From the NCBI GenBank assembly GCA_027943335.1, contig BSBK01001118.1, positions 229,501-293,500 on the forward strand: a stretch of 64,000 nt of DNA. Reading direction: 5' to 3'. Every line of letters begins with the position of its first letter. Positions within the stretch are counted from its first letter, which is position 1. The notes below the pieces were generated by a model. That model was not told the DNA's origin and searched no databases. It worked only from the letters and a program-made list of their open reading frames with translations. The DNA comes from Chamaecyparis obtusa. Taxonomy: Eukaryota; Streptophyta; Pinopsida; Cupressales; Cupressaceae. Shown piece by piece: positions 11,867 to 23,842 of the stretch. The translations under genes and the position numbers were made by a program.

Positions 11867-12015
11867 ATGGCAGACGAGGGTAGGCTGAAGGTTGATAAGT
11901 TTAATGGGTAGAACTTCCAGTTATGGAAGATGCAAATGGAGGATTATATCTATCAGAAGGATCTATGGCGGCCATTAGAGGGAGTAGCCAAGAAAGAGAA
12001 ATCAATGTCTCAGGA
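11867..12015 (+). pseudogene. copia gag N-terminal fragment
   Basis: From ATG 11867 the reading is MADEGRLKVDKFNG, a TAG stop, then NFQLWKMQMEDYIYQKDLWR and VAKKEKSMSQEE. This is the usual start of copia gag (F.G.NF..WK..M...L). It stops where an inverted LTR/PPT piece begins, with GGAAAA shared at the joint. Confidence 0.87.
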
Positions 12016-12111
12016 GGAAAAGTGTACGGTACTTTCCTGGATAGTACTTTCATGATTAGTCACCACAAGCTAACAATCTCCCACTTGGTGACTGATCAGT
12101 ATCCACACTAT
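12016..12111 (-). repeat. Inverted copy of the copia PPT and 3' LTR start, inside the element
   Basis: The reverse complement of this stretch matches about 18465-18560: GATACTGATC, CACCAAGTGGGAGAT, then TGTTAGCTT and the first 45 or so bases of the LTR. It replaces the rest of gag, protease and integrase. It probably arose by strand switching or self-integration during reverse transcription. Confidence 0.92.
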
Positions 12112-13547
12112 GTAGTACTGGATGATACTCCACAAGTTCATGTTCCAGTAGTTCCTTATGCTCCGCAACAACAACAACAACAAATACCACACACCCCAGT
12201 GAGTGTTAGACGGTCAACAAGGCTAAGTAGACCTCCAGAAAGATTTTCTCCATCTTTGTATTCTATTTTGTTAACAGATGCTGGTGAACCTGAATGTTAT
12301 AATGAAGCTGTGCAGGTGGATACAAAGCTTCAGTGGGAGTCTGCAATGACAGATGAAATGGACTCTTTGCTGAAAAATTAGACATGGGATTTATGTAAGT
12401 TACCTGCAGGTAAAAGGGCTTTACAGAATAAATGGGTTTACAGGATAAAAGAAGAGGATGGAGGTACGAAAAGATTTAAAGCCAGATTAGTCGTAAAAGG
12501 ATTTGCACAGAAACATGGTATTGATTTTGATGAGATATTTTCTCCAGTTGTTAAAAGGACTTCTATTCGTACTGTTTTAAGTATTGTGGCTACTGAAGAT
12601 TTGCATTTAGAGCAGCTTGATGTTAAAACAGCCTTTCTTCATGGTGATTTGGATGAAGAAATATATATGGTTCAGCCACAAGGATTTGAGGTCAAGGGTA
12701 AGGAGAATTTGGTGTGCAGATTGCAGAAAAGTTTATATGGCTTGAAGCAAGCACCTCGGAAATGGTATATTAAATTTGACACTTTTATGAATGGGCATGG
12801 ATATAGTCGGTGTCATTCTGACCATTGTGTTTATTTTAAGAGGTTAGATGATGACAGCTACATTATTTTATGTTTATATGTTGATGATATGCTTTAGCTG
12901 GGTCTAACATGGATCACATTAAGGGGTTGAAACAACAGTTAAAAAAATCTTTTGCTATGAAGGATTTGGGGGCAGCAAAATAAATCCTTGGTATGAAAAT
13001 TTGTAGAGATAGGAAAAATAGGAAATTGTCTCTATCTCAGGCTGATTATATTGAGAAGGTGTTGCAATGTTTCTCTATGGAAAATGCCAAAGCTGTCAGC
13101 ACACATTTGCCTGGTCATTTGAAATTGACTAAGGATATGTGTCCCAAGACACCAGAAGAAGAGACTAAAATGTCTAAGGTACCTTATTCTTAAGCTGTAG
13201 GCAGCTTAATGTATGCTATGGTATGTACTAGGCCAGATATTGCACATGCAGTGGGAGTCGTTAGCCATTATATGAGTAACCCTGGTCTTGAGCATTGGAA
13301 TGCAGTCAAATGGATTCTCAGATATTTGAGGGGCACATCCAGTAAGTGTTTACACTTTGGGGGTTCTACTACTACTGTGCAAGGCTATCTTGACTCAGAT
13401 TTGGTAGGAGATATAGATAGCAAGCGGAGTACTACAGGTTATATATTTACTATTGGTGGGACAGCAGTGAGTTGGATTTCTCGACTACAAAAGGTGGTTG
13501 CTTTATCCACTACAGAGGTAGAGTATGTTGCTGCTACAGAGGCAGCC
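12112..13547 (+). pseudogene. copia reverse transcriptase and first part of RNase H
   Basis: After the inverted piece the reading resumes near the integrase/RT border (RRSTRLSRPPERFSPSLY). It gives the copia RT block: NKWVYRIKEEDGG, FSPVVKRTSIRTVLS, QLDVKTAFLHGDLDEEIYM, QKSLYGLKQAPRKWY and the active site YVDDML at about 12880-12897. It then gives RPDIAHAVGVVSHYMSNP and the RNase H part LDSDLVGDIDSKRSTTGY with EVEYVAATEAA. Lesions include a TAG at 12379-12381 (N*TWDL), a one-base loss after YVDDML, and stops near 12980 and 13192. RNase H continues at 18059 beyond the nested insertion. Confidence 0.94.
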
Positions 13548-16500
13548 TGTAACGCCCCGCCAGGCAACCCAAGAGGACAAGACATAAAACCTCTATAAAA
13601 TGAAAGTAGTGAATTTTTTATTTATTTATTTATTTATTTTAACTAGAATAATATTCATCATTACACTTCATATTTCTAAAAGAAGAAATAATTTTCTACT
13701 ACTTGAATGTAATATTTATACAACTTAAGTCCTCCCGGGTTCCCTAACGTCGCTACCTAAGCAACATCATATAAACCATTTACATGCATAAGATATTCAC
13801 AGAATCATGAGCTTAAAAGATCTACATTCATTTTAATGCACCAAGATAAATGTCCCTAACTTATTTCTTTTATTAAACATAGGTTAATCATCCAACATCA
13901 TTATTCCTTTTATCAACTCATTCCATAAATTCATATTGATTTCATCTACATCTACTATCCTTTATATCACTTTTCTCTAATAATTTAGGTAAGAGATTAA
14001 TATTCATTAAGGTAGGCATTATCCTAGGTATTTCATTAACATGAACCAAGTATTAACATTATAATCAAGTTACTATTTTATTGCATTGTTTCATAACCAT
14101 TCATTGTTAATAATTCCAATCACTAACCTATCATTTCTCAATAATTTCCTTGGATCCTTTCATCAAGAGAGAATACATTATTTTTGTGATACATCATTAT
14201 ATATAACTATATTTAAGATTATTTCCTTTACATATGGACAACATAAGATGATAGGAGAAATAAGATAAACACTTTCTTTTAATGCTAGTAACATGTCTAA
14301 TATTCCACATTATTTTCCCTTTCTTTTACCTAGAACTACCCATTCCCTTATGCATTGCTTTGAATTGAGATTACATCAATACTACAAGACTCCTTTTAGG
14401 AGATTAAAAATTACATGAATTCAAATACATAAGTACATCTCAACATATTAAAATATCCAATAAGAAATCTTCAACTGCAGATCTGGAAAGGAATATGTGC
14501 TAGGATCATCCAGAGAATCACGAACAATACCTCGATATAAATATTAACCACCCAACCATGTGGAACCAATAGGCCCACTCCCCCGAGCTAGGAGATAGAA
14601 CCAAAGGCCCATACAAGAGGTAACAACTAGAAAATTCTTAAGGTGGTGATAAAAGTTCCCCAAAGTCACAACAAAAAGGAAAAGACAAGAAGACCACAAG
14701 GAATACCAGAGGCATGATCAAATTTGATAGAGACTCTAAGCTACAAGCTAGGTGAGTGTCATCGTATAGCCCTCACCCCTTGGGTTGTCCTGGTACTAGC
14801 CACTCTTGGCCTCGGCCCCCAAGTAGGCACATGCGGAACCGAATGCCTCTTGTACAGACAAGGTCATTCAGTTGTACCTACGCATAGGTACCTTCTCCCA
14901 CTCCCATCCTTAGTCTTTACTAGCACTAAAGGCATGAGTGGGGCACAATTAATCTTGATTAATGTGTAATTTCCCATTCCAATAATCTCCCATTCCCAAT
15001 TCATTTATTTAGGTTATCACTTGATTAAATAACTCATAGTAGGTTATCTTGGTACTAGCCACTTAGGGCCCCGGCCCCTCACTATGAGCCACTCACCTAG
15101 TGTACTTAGGTTCCCTAACATACATATAAAAATCATAAGAACATAATAGATTCATCATCAAGAATTTATATCAATTCCATAACAACATTTGATTGAGTTT
15201 AGGAAAACATATGTTGTCCCTAGTCCACTTGACAACCCTAAACCCAATATGGCATTCAGAATGTTCCAAACATATAAGAAGACATCCAAGTGATATTATA
15301 AACATATTCAGAGTATACATAGATCCAATTAACTAAAAACAAATTCTAATAGCCTCTGGTAACCATACGAAACCTTAAAACTTAATGATGTTCTTAAATT
15401 GAATTATTTCAAGCAAGGATTAAATGCAAAGAATAGTCATCATAGAACAGTCATCCATATCTTCCACAAAACATAAAATAAAGGAAATCTCTTCAGTGGA
15501 GATTTAGATAACATAATTATGGACTCTTAATTTTATTTTTAGGAAGATCCAACGGTGGGAAAGAAAGTTATGACTTCTGGTTTAAAACAGAAAATTCTGG
15601 TTAGGGTTCAGACCTGCCTTCACTAAAATGGTTGTAATTTTCACAAAACATAATTAAAATTTACCAAACCAATTGGAAATGAAAGATAAGACTTAAGAGA
15701 ATCTTTGATATCAAATTTAGACTTTTATATAATCATATCAGCCTGTAGCATACGAATACATTTGACAGAAAATTCGGAATCAAGAATGGACAGGCATAGT
15801 CTGCCAAAATGTCAAAAATAAAGCATTAATTTGACCTTAAAAATAAAATCAGAGAGATACCCATTTGAGATCTATGAATTGTACTTCCAAAAAATTAATT
15901 TAGTAAAACCATAGATGCAATTTAAATTGTTATAATAACAGATCTCCAAAAATGGGATGCTAAAAACCCTAAGAAAACACATGCCAATTCTTACAAACAA
16001 AGACTCAAAACTTTAAAATAACCATACAAATGAAAAGTACAGATATAATAAATAATGATAATATATAAATAGATCTATAATCTATCAGATACATCAAGTA
16101 ACTAAAATATTCAATCCATACCTCATGTCCTATGAAGGTTGAATCGAAGAAGGAAGGAAACAAAAGAGAAGACAAATCCAAACTTGAGATGCATCCTTCA
16201 AACCCTATCCACTTTCAGAAATCTCCATGAAAGAAAGAAATAATTCCACAGCAAAGAATCCCTCTCTCAACTACTGAAATTCTCACAAAAATGTCTCTCT
16301 CCCAAAAGCAAAGATAACCAAAAATTCTTAAAGACATATGCTTACAAACTCTCCTTCACATCTCCAAGTTTTCTCTCCAAAATCTCCATGAAAAGTAAAG
16401 CCATCCTCTCCTCAATGCTTCAGCTCCAAAATCCCCTCCCTTCAAATGAGAAAGTAGTGCATATAAATAGATTTCCAAAGGTTGAGAGGAAAAGTAACCA

Positions 16501-16870
16501 ATTCCCAACTAACTCTTAACTAAAGGGTATTATAAAATAACTTAATATCATACAACTATATTACTCAAATATACAATAAAAGATTATTTGTATTCATTCA
16601 TACACACATGTAATATTATCTTAACATATATGCATATGCCATCATTAATTACATCAATATCTATATATATAACCTATCCTCATTATTAATAATTAACAAT
16701 TGAGAATAATATACCTCGCATTATTTAATATTTAATTATTAATAATATTATACTTTACATTAATCCCGAAATATACACCATCAACAATATCTACAATAAT
16801 TAACATATAATCATATATAAGTTATATATATATAAATACATATATGTGTGCACCCATATATATATTTCCA

Positions 16871-16902
<32 letters not shown>

Positions 16903-18058
16903 GATACATGCCAAATACCAAACACTATAATCTATAAGATTATGAAGTAATAGATCACAATATTATTACCTATTTATAATTACTATAGGATATAACACTG
17001 AGGTAGAATAAAATCACATGCCTCAAAATAAATCTAATCATCGAAAGAGGTCATAAAAATCAACTATGAAACATATTGAGAAAACTATAAGATCAAACAA
17101 GGTCAACCAAAGTCAACAAGGAAAGTCAAGCCAAACTCCTGAAACACAACATAGAAAGATTAACTAAGAATCATACCAAGAAGGAGAAATAAATAAAATG
17201 AGTAAACAAATCATACAACCAAATGGATTCAAGTGGCCACAAGGCACTAACTACAACCATGCCCAACCGGGTGCGTTGGATCTGGGTTTTTGACCCAAAG
17301 GTTGACTGACAAAGAAGGAACCCTAATATTCTCAAATTGGAATAATGACAAAGGAAGACTCATGTAGGGGCCTTAGTACTATCTCCATAACAACAACCAT
17401 CGAGGATTTGAGGGCATGCTCAGACCTGTGAAGCCAGGTGAAGTCGATGCTCGGTACCTGCAAGCCTACATCACAAAGAAGAAATACATATGCATGGATA
17501 TACGTATAAAAGAAAACATTGCAGACAGATGACCAGGATCGATACATCATGTGGACCTCAGCTATGTGAGTAACTACGAATTCGTCCTGAATCATGAAAA
17601 CACATCATGTATATATATACACTCAAAGCATGTGGCATCATAACGAAGGTTAGAATCTCAAGCATTGTGTTAGTCTCTTATCAATACTAATAATAAATCA
17701 ACATAATCAAATCATCAAGTGAGATACAAGATTCATCCAAAGTAACCTTAATAGAAGAAAATATAAATAACCACTTATATATATCTATCAAGTACATATC
17801 ATATAACATCCTAACTATGTTCATGAAGGTCTTGTAGGTACTCAATACATACATGGAGATAAATACATACAAAAGTGATACCTTTAGATAGTATGTCTGA
17901 TATTAGAATCATTGAGTACTAGCTTATGAAATTATTATAAACAACTATAGGAATAGATCAAACAAGTATCATGTACAACTTAAGCTGTAAGAAAACATCG
18001 AAGGATCTTAATTCTTTCAAAAACACAAAACTTATATTAGGGTTAGAGGGGTATTACA
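13548..18058. mobile_element. 4.5-kb insertion with LTR-type ends (probable solo LTR or large non-autonomous element)
   Basis: It begins TGTAACGCCCCG and ends GGGGTATTACA, inverted ends common in plant gypsy LTRs. It is flanked by CAGCC at 13543-13547 and 18059-18063 and splits the copia RNase H reading frame exactly. I find no coding domain, PBS, PPT or internal second terminus in 4,511 bp, which fits a solo LTR of a large-LTR family. Inside are a TTTA run (about 13617-13640), a local duplication of the word TTGGTACTAGCCACT / CTGGTACTAGCCACT (about 15049 and 14790), and TA-rich stretches at 16800-16920. The strand is not decided. Confidence 0.85.
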
Positions 18059-18324
18059 CAGCCAAGGAGATGATATGGCTTCAATTCTTCATGGAAGAAT
18101 TGGGACACCCACAAAAGGATAATTTTCTACATACAGATAGCCAAAGTGCCATTCATCTTGCAAAAAATTTTGCTTTGCACTCAAAGACAAAACACATACA
18201 GTTGCGGTACCATTTCATTCGATCAGTTTTGGATGATGGACAGTTAAGGCTGGAAAAGATTCATACTGATGATAATCCAGCAGATATGTTTACAAAGGTA
18301 GTAACAAGGGAGAAGTTGAACTGA
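18059..18324 (+). pseudogene. copia RNase H C-terminal part
   Basis: This continues the frame interrupted at 13547: AKEMIWLQFFMEELG, then FLHTDSQSAIHLAKN, HSKTKHIQLRYHFIR and DDNPADMFTKVV, then a TGA stop. These are the standard closing motifs of copia RNase H. Joining it to the upstream part restores EAAKEMIWL, which is how the nested insertion edges were checked. Confidence 0.95.
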
Positions 18325-18496
18325 TGTTCAGCTTCAGTTGGTCTTCTAGACTGAATAAAATAAAGGAACAGCTGAGTCCAAGGTGGTTCAATCCAGTGGG
18401 AGCCTCATGTGGGTAGTGGTATTGCTACAGGATCAGTCTCCAAGTGGGAGGTTTTTTAGTATAGTGTGGATACTGATCAATCACCAAGTGGGAGAT

Positions 18497-19009
18497 TGTT
18501 AGCTTATGGTGACTAATCAGGAAAGTACTGTCCAAGAAAGTACCGTACAATTTTCCTCCCGACCTCACCGGGGTTCGGGGCCGGGCCGGGCCCCGAGCGG
18601 GGGTTTGGGGGTGGCAGCCCCCAAGAGCAGGGGTTTGGGGGCATAGCTCCCAAGGAAAAAAAATTTTTGAGGGTGACTACTTTTCAGTTATTTGGGCCGA
18701 CTACTTATAACTCATTCTAACCCTAAAGCGGGAAAAATATTGTATAATATGGCTTAGGGTTAGGGATTTTTCATTATGTATAATTTTAGTACTTGTGGCA
18801 GAATTGGGCTGTAAGGGATTACAGATTGTAATCAGGTTGTAATCACTGGATAATAATAATATTGGACTCGCTGTTGGTGGATGTAGCCCAGGGATTGGGT
18901 GAACCACGTTAAATCTGTGTGTCTTGTGTTCTATTCTATGTGGTTTATTATTTTCTGATATTAGTTATATTTGCACATAATTGTTATTTTTGCCTTGTTA
19001 ATCCTAACA
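18497..19009 (+). repeat. copia 3' LTR
   Basis: 513 bp, preceded by the polypurine tract AAGTGGGAGAT. It is the same as the 5' LTR apart from scattered changes and a GC-rich block at 18561-18655. Confidence 0.95.
18561..18655. repeat. GC-rich tandem block in copia 3' LTR
   Basis: A strongly GC-rich stretch in AT-rich surroundings. It contains two adjacent copies of a roughly 30-base unit (GAGCGGGGGTTTGGGGG... and GAGCAGGGGTTTGGGGG...). It is absent from the 5' LTR at the matching point (after CCTCCCG). Confidence 0.9.
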
Positions 19010-19014
19010 AGGAC

Positions 19015-20300
19015 GATATCTGCTAAATCCCCACTAGGATAATAAAATCCAGCCACGCAAATTCACAGTGAATAGCCTAGGAACTTGGAGGCACGGGCTC
19101 CTCCTTATAGTACACTCACTTCTTAGGCACACCAAGTTTTGAATTCAATGGGTCATTACTTCCCAAAGAACTGCTATCTCTACTATGAACCGTGAGTAAC
19201 GTGGGGTGTCTTCACCAGCTTGGGTGACTCCTTGAGCCAGCAGATAGAAGGTTTTTTGGCCACTAAATAAAATTTTTTATTAAGGACATCCATACAGGTG
19301 GTTGTGATCAAGTCATTTTCCCAATTAAGGGGGCTCTCCCAATCCTTTCAAAGCAAGGCTTTCACCTCTACTAAGTAGGACTTTAACGCACCACTAGGGT
19401 ACTGGAGGAGATTTTGGTTGCCACAACGAATTCACACCTGTCTAATGTGAGACTAATCACATTAGCATTTTTTATATACCGGTTTGGAAGGGCTTGGTTT
19501 TAGCCTGTTACAGGTTGGGTTTTTCCTTATGGTGAGTACCTCTTTTCCCACCAAAGACCGCCCTCTAAAAATTATAATAGTTTCTCTTACACCCAAGGTC
19601 CATGAATGGCGAGGGGAGAGGATACGTTGTTATAATTTTGGGATTACAGATATGCTATTAAGCAAAACACAACAGACACTTGAATCTATGCTAAGGAAGA
19701 CACATAAAGCAAAAACATGTCGTATTTTAAGCCCAAATGAGATTATAGTTTATTTTGCAAACCCCTTGGCAATCTGCAATCAAACTGTTAGAAATTTTAT
19801 TTTTTTTAGCAATGGGGTCTTCAAAATTACGTCCTGCAAAACAACCTAAAAAAACTACCAAAATGAACAGACACTTTTCAAAATGTTAGCTAAAAACAAA
19901 TCTAACAGAAAACTAAATTTTTCTACAGAAACTGATAAATGCGCAGAACAATGATATAAATGTGTAGTAAGTTTGGATATATGCACAGTAATTATATATG
20001 CATGAAACAATTGAATGAATGCGCAGCCTAATGATATGTATGTGCAGCTAGTATGGATGCGTAGTGAAAAATTATGTATGCGCAAGATAGTTTAATGAAT
20101 GCGCAGAAAATATGACAGAAAGTAAAAACCAGATGAAAGTTTGTGTCTATGGTTGCAGAAAATGGATGCGCAGCAGAAATGAACAAATGCGTAGAAATCA
20201 TGGACAAATGCATAGAAATCATGGACAAATGCATAGAAATAACCTGTAGAAAAACTTGCACAGGGAAAACTAAAAACTGAAAGTGAAAAGCCCGGTTGGG
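19015..20300 (-). other. Tat-1 leader, LTR-proximal part
   Basis: Between the copia right edge and the Tat-1 PBS. No convincing coding frame. 19930-20245 has repeated ATGCGCAG-like words (about every 15-30 bases, several as AAATGCATAGAAATCATGGAC), matching those at 10965-11155. Confidence 0.7.
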
Positions 20301-20317
20301 CCCTCCTTCTAGCGCCA
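20301..20317 (-). other. Tat-1 primer binding site
   Basis: The minus strand reads TGGCGCTAGAAGGAGGG, four bases inside the end of the 5' LTR. The leading TGG is the complement of a tRNA CCA end, and TGGCGC is a usual start of PBS sequences in plant Tat-type elements. The tRNA species was not identified. Confidence 0.8.
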
Positions 20318-20321
20318 AAAA

Positions 20322-21492
20322 TGTATGCAAATTAGATATCTAACAACTAGAAATGATAAATTAACTATTAAATCCAATGAATCTATCTAATGCAAACACA
20401 ATGAAGAATGAAAAGTAACTATGAAATGATGAAACTAATTTAATTACCTTCACCTACCATGCAGCTTGTCTCCATTGTCCTCCTAGCTTTGATTTCTTGA
20501 AGATGTTGAGCTCTCAGATTTCCAAAATGAAGCCTTTTCCCAAGATCCTACCAAAGTGTGGAGATTGAATGAAATTGAGTGCACAATAGCTTATGCAAAC
20601 TAATGGATGAAATGCAAATGAAATGGTGATTGCTATGGAATGCTTGATTGCTTGAATGCTTGGATGCTTGAATGCTTGAATGCTTGGATGCTTGTTATCA
20701 AAAATACCTATTAGCTCTCAAATGAGAAATGAGGCTCCTTTTATAGAGTTTTGGAGGATCTAGGCTTAGGTGGCACAATCCTATGGTTGAGAATGAAAGG
20801 TGGAAGATCCTAGGCCTAGGATTGACTTGGTTGAAGGAGTTGAGAGAAAGGAGGATGTAGTTGGAATGTGAGAGGAAGAATAGGGATGATGTTCCTCTCA
20901 CATTGACATGGAGGAGAAGAAGGTGGAAGGGAAAGACACATGTCAAGTGTCTCACACAGACCAAAGAGAGAAAGGGGGAGAGACATTTTTCTCATGAGGA
21001 CTCTTTGTACAAGTGTCCCATGAGTCACCTTTGACCCTTAGAGGTGGCTTGAGAAGCCCCTTAGGAATAGGGAATTTCTCTTGACTTGGTTGTTGAGAGG
21101 ACATGTGGTCATGAGACCAAGTCCTATGAGGCCACATAGCTCTTAAGAATAGGACATGTGTGGGTGAGGATAAATATGAATAAATAATTAATAATAATTA
21201 TTTATTTTAGCCAAGGTGATGTGTCAGGTGACTAGGTGGATGAAGTGAATTAGAAGACTTAGTCATATTTAGGTGATTTTGTATTTAATTAAATCACTTT
21301 AATAGACTATTTAGAAGACTTAGGATATAGAATTAGACTATAGTGAATTTATTAAATAAATTGAATAATTTATTTAATAAATAGAGGAATAATTATTAAT
21401 TAAATAATAAATATTTAATTAATTTATCAAGTCAATAGTAATTAAATAATAAATATTTAATTAATTAATGAAGCCATTTTTAGGTGTATACA
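20322..21492 (-). repeat. Tat-1 5' LTR
   Basis: 1,171 bp. On the minus strand it runs TGTATACACC...TTTGCATACA. A TATA box CTATAAAAG (plus 20739-20747) lies about 745 bases into the LTR, suggesting transcription starts near 20710. 20641-20694 is a short tandem array of the 9-base unit AATGCTTGA/GATGCTTGA. Confidence 0.92.
20739..20747 (-). promoter_or_regulatory. Tat-1 LTR TATA box
   Basis: Minus strand CTATAAAAGG in the right part of the LTR for an RNA polymerase II start, with the gag-pol leader downstream. Confidence 0.7.
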
Positions 21493-22559
21493 TCCAGTAT
21501 TAGGGATTCAATCCTTAAAAATAGGGCTAATTGATCCTTTTTCTAATTTTTCCTTCATTACCTAATGAAATTCAATCACCAGGTGCCACCACTACATGGA
21601 GGGTTGTGTCACCTCTTTTTTAACACTCTCCAACCTTTGGGTTTCTCTTCCAATCCAACCCTACATTTTATAGATCTTTGTTACTCTTTTTCCCTAGCCG
21701 GGCTATGCCCAAGCTCACCTAGGGAAAGAGCTCAAAAATCAATCCCAACAATTCTACTCCTATAAAAAAAGGAAACATATGTAGAGTGACTAATATATCA
21801 TTCCATCTAGGCCCATTTTGGTTTCCTTGGATCTAAGAACCTCGAGGAGCCACTTTTTATGTACAGTTCAGAATTAGACCAGAGAAACCTAACTTTAAAG
21901 AAATTTAAGTTTTACAATTCAAAATGAAGTCTAACTCCTAATATCACACCATAAAGAATTAAGAAAAACTCCTAATAATATTATTACATTGTAAATAAAG
22001 ACTTCTAATTCATTTATTAGTCTATGTAATTCAAAATGCTCAAAAACATGCCAGAGTATTTCTCTGCAACCTTCCAATGAGTGTAATTTTCATCAGAATG
22101 ACATCCAAACTCAGGATGGTTCCATAAAACTCCTTAAATATTCTTCCTCCAAATACAATAACCATTGGAACAAATCATTAACCACCTCTTGGATAAAACA
22201 AACTTTTGGACAAAGTTGTCGAGCAACTTTTCAAAATTTGCAATTGTTGCTTTGAGCAAATTTTCACATCTCTTGGAAATTTTGATTTTTATTGTTTTGG
22301 CCACCATGGTTATATCATCTAACTCAAAACACTTCCAAAATGACCTTCTAAGCATCTAGAGTATTCATTCAACATTTTGACTCACATTTTCCTATAGGAC
22401 ATTACAAAGAAGTGGATGAACAAAAGCTTTCAAAAACTAACTTAACAAACCCTAAACCACTTTGACATCTTCCTAATCCTTCCTAAACTATCTAATAAAC
22501 TAGGAGAGAACACAATAAAAACAAAAGGAGGGATTTTTACCCTAGGTGCTCCTGCACCA
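21493..22559 (-). repeat. Proximal piece of gypsy-2 3' LTR, with PPT
   Basis: Matches 27473-28561 in order. On the minus strand the LTR starts TGGTGCAGGAGC at 22559. It is preceded by the purine tract TTAGGGGAGAA (plus 22560-22575), the expected polypurine primer. Confidence 0.92.
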
Positions 22560-22639
22560 TTCTCCCCTAACAAAAAGAAGCTAATTCCCATTGGAGGTAA
22601 TCAAGTTAGGATCTATCCCTAAATTTTAAAGCTTTGTAT

Positions 22640-23842
22640 CCATCACCCATGTAGCTTCTGAATCCTCCTTCCCTTTGCATTTTATCAGGTACTCCATCTA
22701 TACCTTAGTTATTGTCTTCTTAGCAACCCTTGAGCTCAAAATCTTTTCTTCTTTGGGCTTTGGTGGGACTGGTAGTTTCATTTCTTTTATCTCCTCTGCA
22801 TTCTCAAATTGATGATGATCTCCTTCTAGATCTGGTCATTTATAGAGCACCAAGTGTACAACATTGAATACTGGTGAAATTCCTATGTCTGTAGGTAGCT
22901 CAACTTTGTAAGCATTGGGTCCATACTTGGCTAGAATGGCACAATGACCTATTCTCCTCATTTGAACCTTATTTGGGGAACATGTTTGTAAGATTTCTTT
23001 GTTTAGGTGCACCATAACTAGATCACCTGCATGGAATTGAACATCTCATTTTCTTTCATCCACTATTTTCTTGGTATGAGTAGTACTTTCTATTAGTGCT
23101 TTCTTCACTATATCATGGACCTATTTCCTAGGTCTCTGAACTCACATATACCCCTGGGATGAATCCCATTGACCACTTCAAAGGGTCTCTTACCTGTTGA
23201 TCTATTTATGGTGTCATTATAAGAAAACTTTTCTTGAGAAAGTAACTGATCCCATGTTTGTCCATAATCTTTGGTGAGACACCTTAAGAGGCTCCCTAAC
23301 CTCCTATTAACTATCTCAGTCCATCCATCCATTTGTCGATGATATGAAAAGATAAAGGAAATATTTGTACCAAGATTTTTCCATAGGGTCTTCCAGAAAT
23401 GACTCATAAACTCAGAGTCTCTATCTAATACAATGCTTAAAGGTAGACCATGGATTCTCACTCCTTCTCTAAATAAAATATTTTCTATGTAGCATGCAGC
23501 ATGGGTGGTCTTACATGGCATAAAGCAATCCATCTTACTGAACCTATCCACAATCACAAAGATAATATCCATTCCCTACTTTTTCTTTGGAAGTCCAACT
23601 ACAAAGTCCATACTGAGACACTTCCAAGGCCTATTTTTAATTGGGAGGGGTTGATACAACTCTACATTGGATGAACACTCCTTATCCTTTTGACAGACTA
23701 TAAAAGTCTCTATATACCTCTGGATATCCCTATTCATCTTTGGCCAATAGTAATACCTTTTAACCAATTCTATGGTCTTGTGAAGACTAAAATGTCTACT
23801 TAATGCACCATTATGTTTTTCTTGCACTAGGCTCTCTCTCAT
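22640..23842 (-). pseudogene. gypsy-2 integrase with chromodomain-like end
   Basis: The minus-strand reading gives the zinc-binding region (LSRHFSLHKTIELVKRYYYW to FIVCQKDKE). The catalytic core follows, with D in LSMDFVVGLP, D in LSIVLDRDSEF and E in GWTEIVNRRLG, so the DDE triad is still visible. The core is open over 23108-23572, and a TAG separates it from 23576-23842. Downstream, 22640-22760 reads MEYLIKCKGKEDSEATWV, a degraded chromodomain of the type fused to integrase in chromoviruses. Several stops lie between the two. Integrase would insert the cDNA; this copy cannot encode a full one. Confidence 0.88.

Larger units (their letters stand above)
11350..19009 (+). mobile_element. Ty1/copia retrotransposon nested in Tat-1 leader
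   Basis: LTRs at 11350-11768 and 18497-19009 both start TGTTAGCTT and end AATCCTAACA. They are flanked by the 5-bp duplication AGGAC at 11345-11349 and 19010-19014. PBS-like TGGTATCAAAG follows the 5' LTR, and the purine tract AAGTGGGAGAT precedes the 3' LTR. The interior is rearranged: a short gag piece, an inverted copy of the 3' PPT/LTR edge, then the RT and RNase H part of pol, itself split by a 4.5-kb insertion at 13548-18058. Without that insert the element is about 3.1 kb, so protease and integrase are missing. Confidence 0.95.
3824..21492 (-). mobile_element. Tat-1: Tat/Ogre-like Ty3/gypsy retrotransposon, internally deleted, with antisense extra ORF
   Basis: Boundaries are TGTATGCAAATT at the left and GGTGTATACA at the right, flanked by TCCAG at 3819-3823 and 21493-21497. 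It is a minus-strand element: 5' LTR 20322-21492, PBS-like site 20301-20317, a long leader, gag-protease-G-patch (10492 to 7152), a short integrase tail (7165-7035), an antisense ORF with a plant mobile domain (4176-6299, plus strand), and a 188-bp remnant of the 3' LTR. The leader is split by a copia element at 11350-19009. About 10.0 kb remains without it. RT, RNase H and most of integrase are deleted, so it could only have moved in trans. An extra ORF between pol and the 3' LTR is a described habit of the Tat lineage. Confidence 0.88.

Noticed and set aside
14724..14969. 81-codon frame inside the 4.5-kb insertion
   Set aside because: Isolated, with no motif, in a region without other coding signal; chance frame in an LTR.
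19484..19849. 121-codon plus-strand frame in the Tat-1 leader
   Set aside because: It is on the strand opposite to the element and has no recognisable domain. Leader DNA of this kind often holds chance frames.
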